Assembly: GCF_900475415.1 (NCBI RefSeq)
Contig: NZ_LS483388.1
Span: 1,660,001-1,724,000, forward strand
DNA: 64,000 nucleotides
Origin: Streptococcus porcinus
Lineage (GTDB): Bacteria > Bacillota > Bacilli > Lactobacillales > Streptococcaceae
Reading direction: 5' to 3'
Below the pieces are notes generated by a model. It did no database searches. It saw only the letters and a list, made by a program, of their open reading frames with translations, and was not told where the DNA came from. Shown here in pieces: positions 57,571 to 64,000 of the stretch (positions are counted from its first letter, which is position 1; each line of letters opens with the position of its first letter). The position numbers were made by a program, and so were the translations under genes.

Positions 57571-58119
57571 CTATGTTATCTTAGCTCCTAAGACATGTTC
57601 AAAATGTTCTAGTGCCCAAGTTTTGCTTTCCTCTGTCAGACTAGCCACAGCCGAAGATGGAATCACAATCTGATAACCTAGATTATAGGCATCAATGGCA
57701 GTATGTAAGACGCAAGTGTCTGCCAAAACTCCAGTTAGAATCAATGTATCAACCTTCCGTTCGCGCAGACGAATATCCAAATCCGTACCTGAGAAGGCAG
57801 AATAATGCCTCTTGTCTAACCAAAATACCTTTGAATCAGCCTTAATTTCCTGATAATAGGACCCCAGCGAACCATAGAGGTTCCGTCCATTTGACCCCTT
57901 AAGATTATGTGGCGGAAAGAGCTTACTTTCAGGATGAAAAGGGTCAGCTGCATCATGGCAATCAATAGCGAAGAAAACGTAGTCTCCCTCTTCAAAAGCC
58001 CTCTTAGTGACCTGAAAGATTCCTTCTGAAATAGCTTGTGCTGCTTTTCCTGCGGTTAATTTACCATCATCAGCCACAAAATCGTAAGTGTAATCGATTG
58101 AAATTAAAGCCTTTGTCAT
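57571..58119 (-). CDS. pncA: Nicotinamidase (isochorismatase family)
   Basis: A 182-residue hydrolase turning nicotinamide into nicotinic acid for NAD salvage. Catalytic Asp9 in LISIDYTYDF, metal-site AIDCHDAADPFHPES and nucleophile Cys in TGVLADTCVLHTAIDA. It starts 4 bp after codY, so it is probably co-transcribed with it. Confidence 0.88.
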   Translation of the reverse strand: MTKALISIDYTYDFVADDGKLTAGKAAQAISEGIFQVTKRAFEEGDYVFFAIDCHDAADPFHPESKLFPPHNLKGSNGRNLYGSLGSYYQEIKADSKVFWLDKRHYSAFSGTDLDIRLRERKVDTLILTGVLADTCVLHTAIDAYNLGYQIVIPSSAVASLTEESKTWALEHFEHVLGAKIT

Positions 58120-58123
58120 TATT

Positions 58124-58906
58124 TTAGATTTCCTTTAGTTTTTCGAAGATACCTTCATTAATAACTTTAAGATAAGTACCCTTCATTCCTAAAGAACGGC
58201 TTTCAATAATACCCGCGCTCTCCAATTTACGCAGTGCATTAACAATTACTGAACGTGTGATACCGATACGATCAGCAATCACTGAAGCTGTTAGGCGGCC
58301 TTCATTTCCATCTAATTCTCCTAAAATAGCCGCTACAGCTTTCATTTCTGAATATGACAAAGTATTCATCGCCATATTAACAGCAGTATGTTTACGAATT
58401 GTCTCCTCCAAGTTTTCAGTTTGGAGATTCAATAACTGAATACCTACTACGGTACTAGAAATTTCAATCAGAATCAAGTCATCATCATTAAATTTCTTGT
58501 CATTACGCCAAATAATTAATGAACCCAAACGCATACCACCACCATAAATTGGGGCAATAGTTGTTAAACCTTCTGGATAAGTCTCCTTAGATTCAATAGG
58601 GAAGATAGTCAATTCATTATCAATTGGCAAGTTAGCCTCAGTATCATACACTCGGCTAGCCGCTTTAACATATGACTCTGGAAATTGCTGAGCTTCAAAA
58701 AATTCCTCGACACGATCATTGTTTGTCTTGTACTTCATAGCGTATCCCAAAAGGGTACCACCACCATTTATAATACAAGCATTGCAATCAATAATATCCG
58801 CTAATCGAGAAGCCATAATATTATATGGTAATTCAGCATCAAGACTATCTACAGAACGTTGAAGAATTGAAGTAATTTTACGAGTTTTTTCTAATAAGTT
58901 GGGCAT
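58124..58906 (-). CDS. codY: Global nutrient regulator CodY
   Basis: A 260-residue GTP/branched-chain amino acid sensor and DNA-binding protein. N-terminal GAF domain ([41 protein letters not shown]) and C-terminal winged helix ([47 protein letters not shown]). It represses amino-acid and transport genes in rich conditions. A CodY box and consensus-spaced promoter lie upstream. Confidence 0.96.
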   Translation of the reverse strand: MPNLLEKTRKITSILQRSVDSLDAELPYNIMASRLADIIDCNACIINGGGTLLGYAMKYKTNNDRVEEFFEAQQFPESYVKAASRVYDTEANLPIDNELTIFPIESKETYPEGLTTIAPIYGGGMRLGSLIIWRNDKKFNDDDLILIEISSTVVGIQLLNLQTENLEETIRKHTAVNMAMNTLSYSEMKAVAAILGELDGNEGRLTASVIADRIGITRSVIVNALRKLESAGIIESRSLGMKGTYLKVINEGIFEKLKEI

Positions 58907-58940
58907 AAGTCACCTATTTCTTTTGATATATTTCGTCTCA

Positions 58941-58986
58941 ATTATACCAAAGGGGCTTAGTTTTAGCAAGAAATTATCAGAAAATT
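58941..58986 (-). promoter_or_regulatory. codY promoter with CodY box
   Basis: -10 TATAAT (58941-58946), 17-bp spacer, -35 TTGCTA (58964-58969). Plus-strand AATTATCAGAAAATT (58972-58986) differs in one base from the CodY box AATTTTCWGAAAATT and abuts the -35. Confidence 0.7.
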
Positions 58987-59098
58987 TTTTATTATTTCTA
59001 CAATTCTTGTATCAACTTACTCCTAGCCAATTTCTCTCATTACTAGCACTTGAAGTAATTGGTGATTAAATCATAATAAGGTCAATATGAGAATTGAA

Positions 59099-60313
59099 TT
59101 AGCGTTTGTACTGTTGTAGAACCCGTGTAATTTTAGCTTGAACATCTGCTAACTCTTCCACTCGAGGAAGATAAACAATCCGAAAATGATCAGGCTCCTT
59201 CCAATTAAATCCACGACCATGCACTAACATGACCTTCTCTTGTTTTAGTAAATCCAAAACAAATTGTTCATCATCATCAATCCGATACATTTGACGATCA
59301 ATTTTAGGGAAAATGTAAAGTCCAGCTTTGGGCTTGACAGCTGAAAGTCCCGGAATACTATTTATGGCTTCATACATAAAATTACGTTGCTCATAAATAC
59401 GGCCACCTGGCAATAACAATTCATCTACTGATTGATGCCCACCTAAAGAAGTTTGAACCACTTGTTGAGCCAAAACGTTTGAACAAAGACGCATATTGGC
59501 TAACATATTGATACCTTCAATATAACCCCGTACATGTTCTTTAGGCCCTGAAAGCACCATCCACCCAACACGAAAACCTGCAATTCGGTGAGACTTGGAC
59601 AAGCCGTTCATCGAAACACAGAAAACATCTGGAGCTAAGCTAGCGATGGCAACATGTTCTCCTCCATCCATCACCAATCGATCATAAATCTCATCAGCAA
59701 AAATAATTAATTGATGTTCACGCGCAATAGCAACAATTTCTTCCAAGAGTTCTTTAGGATAAAGTGAGCCTGTCGGGTTATTAGGGTTAATAACAACAAT
59801 AGCTTTAGTTCGATCTGTAATTTTTGATTTTATATCATCTATGTCAGGGTACCAATCAGCTTCCTCATCACAAATATAATGACGAGCACGACCACCTGCA
59901 AGGCTAACACAAGCCGTCCAAAGGGGATAGTCAGGCATTGGGACTAAGACTTCATCTCCGTTGTCTAGTAGAGCTTGTAAAGACATAGAGATTAATTCAG
60001 AAACCCCATTTCCTAAATAAATATCGTTAATATCAACATCTGGAAAATGTTTCAGTTGACAATATTGCATAATAGCCTTACGAGCAGAAAAAATGCCTCG
60101 ACTATCAGAATAACCTTCACTGTCTCGCGCATTCATAATTAAATCACGGATGACTTCATCAGGGGCTTCAAAACCAAAAGCAGCTGGGTTTCCAGTATTT
60201 AAACGCAGAATTTTTTCGCCATTCGCCATCATCCGTTCTGCTTCTTCTAAAACCGGTCCACGAATATCATAAGCAACATGTTCTAATTTTGATGATTTCT
60301 CAAAAATTTTCAT
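59099..60313 (-). CDS. PLP-dependent aminotransferase (alanine aminotransferase-like)
   Basis: A 404-residue class I/II aminotransferase. NPNNPTGSLY, FADEIYDRLV and the PLP-lysine loop NGLSKSHRIAGFRVGW are intact, and the C-terminal HGRGFNWKEPDHFRIVYLPR resembles AlaA-type enzymes. Likely makes alanine from pyruvate and glutamate, but the amino acid is inferred. ATG 60313 follows GAGGTAGAAG; 40 upstream codons lack support. Confidence 0.88.
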   Translation of the reverse strand: MKIFEKSSKLEHVAYDIRGPVLEEAERMMANGEKILRLNTGNPAAFGFEAPDEVIRDLIMNARDSEGYSDSRGIFSARKAIMQYCQLKHFPDVDINDIYLGNGVSELISMSLQALLDNGDEVLVPMPDYPLWTACVSLAGGRARHYICDEEADWYPDIDDIKSKITDRTKAIVVINPNNPTGSLYPKELLEEIVAIAREHQLIIFADEIYDRLVMDGGEHVAIASLAPDVFCVSMNGLSKSHRIAGFRVGWMVLSGPKEHVRGYIEGINMLANMRLCSNVLAQQVVQTSLGGHQSVDELLLPGGRIYEQRNFMYEAINSIPGLSAVKPKAGLYIFPKIDRQMYRIDDDEQFVLDLLKQEKVMLVHGRGFNWKEPDHFRIVYLPRVEELADVQAKITRVLQQYKR

Positions 60314-60418
60314 AACTTCTACCTCGTACCTAACATTATAACAAAAAGCAAAAAAATAAAAAGAAATTACCAAAGGTTTTGATGTGAAAAATGATGCTAA
60401 AACTATTTCTGAAAAAAC

Positions 60419-60456
60419 ATTAACCGCTTTCAAATCTTCCTCAAATAAGGTATAAT
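60419..60456 (+). promoter_or_regulatory. usp promoter with cre-like site
   Basis: -35 TTTCAA (60428-60433), 17-bp spacer, -10 TATAAT (60451-60456). Minus-strand TTGAAAGCGGTTAAT (60419-60433) fits the cre consensus except one base and covers the -35. Confidence 0.5.
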
Positions 60457-60510
60457 AGGGTAAGAGTAGATAGAAAACAGTAATCTTGCAATAAAAAGGA
60501 GGTCTTCTAT

Positions 60511-60963
60511 ATGATCCAAAAATATGAACACATTTTAGTTGCCGTTGATGGTTCTTTCGAGTCTGAGCTTGCCTTCAATAAAGGTGTAAATGTTGCCTTA
60601 CGAAATCAAGCTGAATTAATCCTCGCTCACGTTATTGATACTAGAGCCTTACAAAGTGTTGCTACTTTCGATACTTACATCTATGATAAGTTAGAACAAG
60701 AAGCAAAAGAGGTACTTGTTGATCTAGAAAAACAAGCCCGCGAGCGCGGAGTGACTAACGTTAAACAAGTCATTGAATTTGGCAATCCTAAAAACCTATT
60801 AGCACATGACATTCCCGACCGAGAAAAGGTTGACCTTATCATGGTTGGTGCGACTGGTTTAAATACCTTTGAGCGACTCTTGGTTGGCTCTTCTTCTGAG
60901 TACATTATGCGTCACGCTAAAGTCGATTTATTAGTGGTCAGAGATAACAATAAAACCTTATAA
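60511..60963 (+). CDS. Universal stress protein (UspA family)
   Basis: A 150-residue Usp domain: KYEHILVAVDGSFESELAFNKGV at the start and the ATP-binding motif VGATGLNTFERLLVGSSSEYIMRHAKVDLLVVR (G-x2-G-x9-G-S/T pattern). ATP binding is likely; the role is general stress survival. AAAAAGGAGG lies 8 bp upstream. Confidence 0.93.
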   Translation: MIQKYEHILVAVDGSFESELAFNKGVNVALRNQAELILAHVIDTRALQSVATFDTYIYDKLEQEAKEVLVDLEKQARERGVTNVKQVIEFGNPKNLLAHDIPDREKVDLIMVGATGLNTFERLLVGSSSEYIMRHAKVDLLVVRDNNKTL

Positions 60964-60967
60964 AATA

Positions 60968-61001
60968 AAGCTTAAGTAGATCTAACTACTTAAGCTTTTT
61001 C
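60968..61001. terminator. usp terminator, overlapping the HAD fusion gene's 3' end
   Basis: AAGCTTAAGTAG / CTACTTAAGCTT perfect 12-bp stem, 6-nt loop, T-run after. The stop codon and last codons of the converging gene lie inside its right arm. Confidence 0.9.
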
Positions 61002-62387
61002 TTTTTCTAAGCGCTGTAAAGATTTTTGCAACTGTTTATCTAGCTCTTTTTTAATTGATTTTTCCGGTGCGTATTGTTCTTCCCAATTATCAGGCTTCAA
61101 AATTTTATGTGTTACTGGATCAAAATGGGCCTTTCCATCAGGGAAAATTTTACCCATGTTAGATTCATGAACCGTTTCAAAAATGGGTTGTGGGTCTACT
61201 CCCATCAAAACAAAAGACCCATAAGTAAAGTAAAGCAAATCCGTTAAGGCATCTACTTGCCCAACAAGTGGTGACTCATTACTATCTTTAGATTGTACTT
61301 TAATAGCGGCTTTATCAATTGCCGAGTGCATATCGATCAACGCCTGCGTAAATTTATTCTTGTCACCTTGACTAGTTGCATAGACAAATTCTACCAACTC
61401 TTCAATTTTGAAGTCTGCACGGTGGCTAGCATCTTTTAATGTATAACCCTTCGGCGTTTCAATAGTATCACCATCCATCAGGCGGTGGAAATCTTTAACT
61501 TTATTAAAGTTATCATCACGACTTTTGAAGCTTTTTTCAACATCAAAATGAATGAGGCCATAATGAGCGAGAGCTTTTGAAATACCTCCATTATTATTAG
61601 ATGCTGTCACAAAGCTAGCACCTGCTTTTAAGAGATCATCAGCATTCCCCATGGCAACACCAACACCGACCCCATTGAGCATTTCAATGTCATTATCTGA
61701 ATCGCCAAAGGCCATAACTTCTGATAATTCAAAGCCAAACATTTCCCCAAGCCGCTCAATTCCTTTAATCTTAGACTGGTCCAGAGAAATTAAATCAATT
61801 GAATACGGACTACTTCTTGTAATTTTAACATGAGGAAACTTTTCTTTAATCTCAGTCGTTTCTTGGGTAGAGGCAACCATAACAATTTGATAAATCGGCT
61901 CCCTCATAATCGTTACCAAGTTATTAAAACTCTGTGGTTTCACACGTCGGATAAGATTCTTAAAACTACTCTCAACTGTCGTTACCATACCTCTTGGAAC
62001 AATACTAGAAACCACTTGTCCAAATTGACTTGTTCCCATATCAATGATGCGCGAACCAGCTAATCCTGAAGCTGTCCCTAGCGAGACTTCCTTTTTCTTG
62101 TCGCTAGCATAACGAATCACACGATAAATGAGAGATTTTGGTAATTGGTTTTGATAGAGAATCTTGTCCCGAGTTAAGATATATTGACCATTATAGGTAA
62201 CCGCAAAATCAAGACCAAAGTTTTCTAAAAAAGGTTGCACAAAACCAGGCCCACGGCTAGTTGCTAGGCCCACCATTATACCTTGTTTTTTTAAACTTTG
62301 AATGGCTTGTTGTGTTGTTTTTTGAACATTTTTTCGGTCATTTAAAAGGGTACCATCAATGTCAAAAAAGACTGCTTTAATTGTCAA
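60990..62387 (-). CDS. HAD phosphatase fused to a MazG-like NTP pyrophosphatase domain
   Basis: A 465-residue two-domain protein. Residues 1 to about 270 form a Cof-type HAD hydrolase (FFDIDGTLLNDRK, ATSRGPG, MAFGDSDNDIEML). Residues about 285-430 look like the all-alpha MazG/PRA-PH type: FHRLMDGDTIE, FKIEELVEFVYA, then VDALTDLLYFTYGSFVLMGVDPQPIF, with the E-E...D pattern of that fold, and a charged tail. The fusion suggests joint clean-up of nucleotides and their phosphates; substrates are unknown. Confidence 0.82.
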   Translation of the reverse strand: MTIKAVFFDIDGTLLNDRKNVQKTTQQAIQSLKKQGIMVGLATSRGPGFVQPFLENFGLDFAVTYNGQYILTRDKILYQNQLPKSLIYRVIRYASDKKKEVSLGTASGLAGSRIIDMGTSQFGQVVSSIVPRGMVTTVESSFKNLIRRVKPQSFNNLVTIMREPIYQIVMVASTQETTEIKEKFPHVKITRSSPYSIDLISLDQSKIKGIERLGEMFGFELSEVMAFGDSDNDIEMLNGVGVGVAMGNADDLLKAGASFVTASNNNGGISKALAHYGLIHFDVEKSFKSRDDNFNKVKDFHRLMDGDTIETPKGYTLKDASHRADFKIEELVEFVYATSQGDKNKFTQALIDMHSAIDKAAIKVQSKDSNESPLVGQVDALTDLLYFTYGSFVLMGVDPQPIFETVHESNMGKIFPDGKAHFDPVTHKILKPDNWEEQYAPEKSIKKELDKQLQKSLQRLEKEKA

Positions 62388-62411
62388 AACCTTTTTTACT
62401 CACTTCTATTT

Positions 62412-62421
62412 ATGATAGAAT
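62412..62421 (+). promoter_or_regulatory. Asparaginase gene promoter (extended -10)
   Basis: TGATAGAAT, a TG-N extended -10 (62413-62421), 37 bp before the ATG; the -35 (TTTACT or TTTTAC) is weak. Confidence 0.5.
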
Positions 62422-62457
62422 AGATTATAACATATTTCGAAGGAAGAATGACAAATA

Positions 62458-63420
62458 ATGAAACAAATTCTAGTATTGCACACTGGAGGAACAATTTCCA
62501 TGCAAGCCGATGCGAGCGGAAATATTTCTCCAAATCAAATCAACCCCATGACTCAGGTTGGATTGGAGTTAGAAAATATTCAATTAACAGTCATTGACTT
62601 CTTCAATTTACCCAGCCCCCATATTACTCCCAAGCATATGTTAGCACTTTATCACAAGATCAAAGAGGAAGCTGATAGCTACGATGGTATCGTTATTACA
62701 CATGGTACGGATACCCTAGAAGAAACTGCTTATTTCTTAGATACTATGGCACTCCCCGATATCCCAGTTATCATTACCGGTGCCATGCGGAGTTCAAACG
62801 AAGTTGGAAGTGATGGTATTTATAATTATTTAACAGCGCTTCGAGTAGCTAGCCATGATAAAGCAAGAGGCAAAGGGGTTCTTGTTGTCATGAATGATGA
62901 AATCCATGCTGCAAAATATGTAACCAAAACTCATACCACAAATATCTCTACTTTTCAAACACCTACCCATGGCCCCTTAGGAATTATCATGAAACAGGAT
63001 TTGCTTTTTTTCAAAACAGCAGAACCTCGCGTCCGATTTGACTTACAAACCATTACAGGTACTGTTCCTATTATTAAAGCCTATGCAGGGATGGGAGATG
63101 GAAGTATCCTGAGTTTATTAAGTCCCAATAATATCCAAGGTCTTGTCATTGAAGCTCTTGGCGCTGGTAATATTCCTCCACATGCCGCACCCGAACTTGA
63201 AAAATTAATCACTTGGGGGATTCCCGTAGTCCTCGTTTCTCGTTGCTTTAACGGAATTGCAGAACCTGTTTATGCCTATCAAGGAGGAGGGGCCATGCTA
63301 CAAAATGCTGGAGTCATGTTTGTCAAAGAGTTGAACGCACCCAAAGCACGTCTCAAACTTTTAATTGCCCTTAATGCTGGTCTAAAAGGCCAAGCTTTAA
63401 GAGATTATATTGAAGGATAA
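62458..63420 (+). CDS. L-asparaginase, type I
   Basis: A 320-residue asparaginase. First catalytic Thr in LVLHTGGTISMQ, second in ITHGTDTLEETAYF, and the Lys-containing region ALRVASHDKARGKGVLVVMNDEIHAA. It splits asparagine into aspartate and ammonia. No signal peptide, so it is cytosolic. Ribosome site GAAGGAAG. A strong terminator follows. Confidence 0.92.
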   Translation: MKQILVLHTGGTISMQADASGNISPNQINPMTQVGLELENIQLTVIDFFNLPSPHITPKHMLALYHKIKEEADSYDGIVITHGTDTLEETAYFLDTMALPDIPVIITGAMRSSNEVGSDGIYNYLTALRVASHDKARGKGVLVVMNDEIHAAKYVTKTHTTNISTFQTPTHGPLGIIMKQDLLFFKTAEPRVRFDLQTITGTVPIIKAYAGMGDGSILSLLSPNNIQGLVIEALGAGNIPPHAAPELEKLITWGIPVVLVSRCFNGIAEPVYAYQGGGAMLQNAGVMFVKELNAPKARLKLLIALNAGLKGQALRDYIEG

Positions 63421-63430
63421 AACAAGCCAA

Positions 63431-63466
63431 AAACCTAGCTAGTAGTAACTAGCTAGGTTTTTTTTA
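63431..63466. terminator. Bidirectional terminator between asparaginase and reductase genes
   Basis: AAACCTAGCTAGT / ACTAGCTAGGTTT perfect 13-bp stem with 4-nt loop and T8. Confidence 0.92.
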
Positions 63467-64000
63467 TTATGGAAGTGAATTGCCTGCGCTTGTGTAGATA
63501 TCATACCACTCTGCACGAGAGAGGTTGACAGAATGTGCCTGAGCAATTTTTCTGAGACGATCAGGATTCATGGAACCAACAATAGCTTGCATTTGGGCCG
63601 GATGACGTAAAATCCATGCAATAACGATAGCCTCTGCACTAACCCTATACTGATCAGCTAAGTTTGCTATTGTTTCATTTAATTCTTGATAATCTGGATT
63701 GCCCGTAAAGAGGCCTTTATCCAAATCAATCTGAAATGGTGACCAGGCTTGAATGGTCACTTTATTGAGACGACAGTAGTCAACCACACCGTTATCTCGG
63801 TCAATGCCTGCTTGATTACGCATATTAACATTTAAAGCCGAATCAAACATAGGTGTGTGAGCTGGTGATAACTGCATTTGATTAACTACAAGCTTTTGAT
63901 CCATATAAGCTTGTAGTAATTCCATTTGGTAGCGGTTTTGGTTACTAACACCAAAATATCTAATCTTCCCAGCTTTTTTTAATTGCGTAAAAGCTTCCGC
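63467..64000 (-). CDS. Aldo/keto reductase (partial, 5' end outside window)
   Basis: The last 177 residues of an aldo/keto reductase; the frame stays open to the window edge (AEAFTQLKKAGKIRYFGVSNQNRYQM). GKIRYFGVSN and VDYCRLNKVTIQAWSPF are typical of the YdhF-like group, and AIVIAWILRHPAQMQAIVGSMNPDRLRK is the cofactor-binding C-terminal part. Reduces aldehydes or ketones with NADPH; substrate unknown. Confidence 0.88.
   Translation of the reverse strand, partial: AEAFTQLKKAGKIRYFGVSNQNRYQMELLQAYMDQKLVVNQMQLSPAHTPMFDSALNVNMRNQAGIDRDNGVVDYCRLNKVTIQAWSPFQIDLDKGLFTGNPDYQELNETIANLADQYRVSAEAIVIAWILRHPAQMQAIVGSMNPDRLRKIAQAHSVNLSRAEWYDIYTSAGNSLP

Overview
This is a 64 kb stretch of a low-GC Gram-positive chromosome and almost certainly belongs to a pyogenic-group Streptococcus. 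The gene order runs: Lac.1-type PTS/lacR, copZ-copA-copY, the nusA-infB-rbfA operon, ecsAB/hit, manLMN, serS, the complete fab-acc cluster with fabK, fabT and fabM, hrcA-grpE-dnaK-dnaJ, gatCAB, codY. From memory this matches the S. pyogenes order. Some proteins (HrcA, RimP) look diverged from the S. pyogenes versions I recall, so I do not name a species. There are no insertion sequences, prophage genes or CRISPR arrays; this is core chromosome. Both ends cut a gene: a PTS EIIA on the left and an aldo/keto reductase on the right.

Layout. 1-4.3 kb: the end of a sugar PTS operon with divergent lacR, then the copper-export operon copY-copA-copZ under two cop boxes. 4.4-10.2 kb: rimP-nusA-ylxR-ylxQ-infB-rbfA, preceded by a structured leader and a tRNA-Ser(GGA). 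10.3-13.6 kb: ecsA-ecsB, ccrZ-trmB. 13.6-19.6 kb: a small membrane-peptide gene, hit, a coiled-coil membrane protein, tsaE-GNAT-LCP, a purine permease and a HAD phosphatase that looks leaderless. 20-23.3 kb: the mannose/glucose PTS manLMN plus manO. 23.3-26 kb: a membrane acyltransferase and T-box-controlled serS. 26.2-36.8 kb: type II fatty-acid synthesis, read fabM-fabT-fabH-acpP-fabK-fabD-fabG-fabF-accB-fabZ-accC-accD-accA. 36.9-42.1 kb: the HrcA/CIRCE heat-shock operon. 42.1-51.2 kb: cell-wall hydrolases, a phosphatase, small stress proteins, a DMT transporter and gatCAB. 51.3-56.6 kb: ccpN, the PPDK regulatory protein and ppdK, divergent from a catabolite-repressed hydroxyacyl-CoA dehydrogenase. 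56.7-64 kb: a rhodanese divergent from a single-cysteine CsoR-family regulator, pncA-codY, an aminotransferase, a Usp protein, a HAD-NTP pyrophosphatase fusion, asparaginase and the partial reductase.

Regulation can be read directly in many places: CcpA cre sites (PTS operon, manL, the dehydrogenase, weakly usp), LacR boxes, cop boxes, FabT palindromes, CIRCE, a CodY box before codY, a serine T-box and many intrinsic terminators. The genes link central carbon metabolism (PTS, PPDK/CcpN, CodY), membrane lipid synthesis, translation and protein quality control.

The most interesting unexplained items are: a CsoR-family repressor with one cysteine, next to a rhodanese and a 26-bp perfect palindrome; a 28-residue membrane peptide with a consensus promoter and Shine-Dalgarno site; structured RNA between dnaK and dnaJ; a candidate small RNA at about 46.35-46.43 kb; and the rimP leader, where a strong ribosome site has no ordinary start codon after it.
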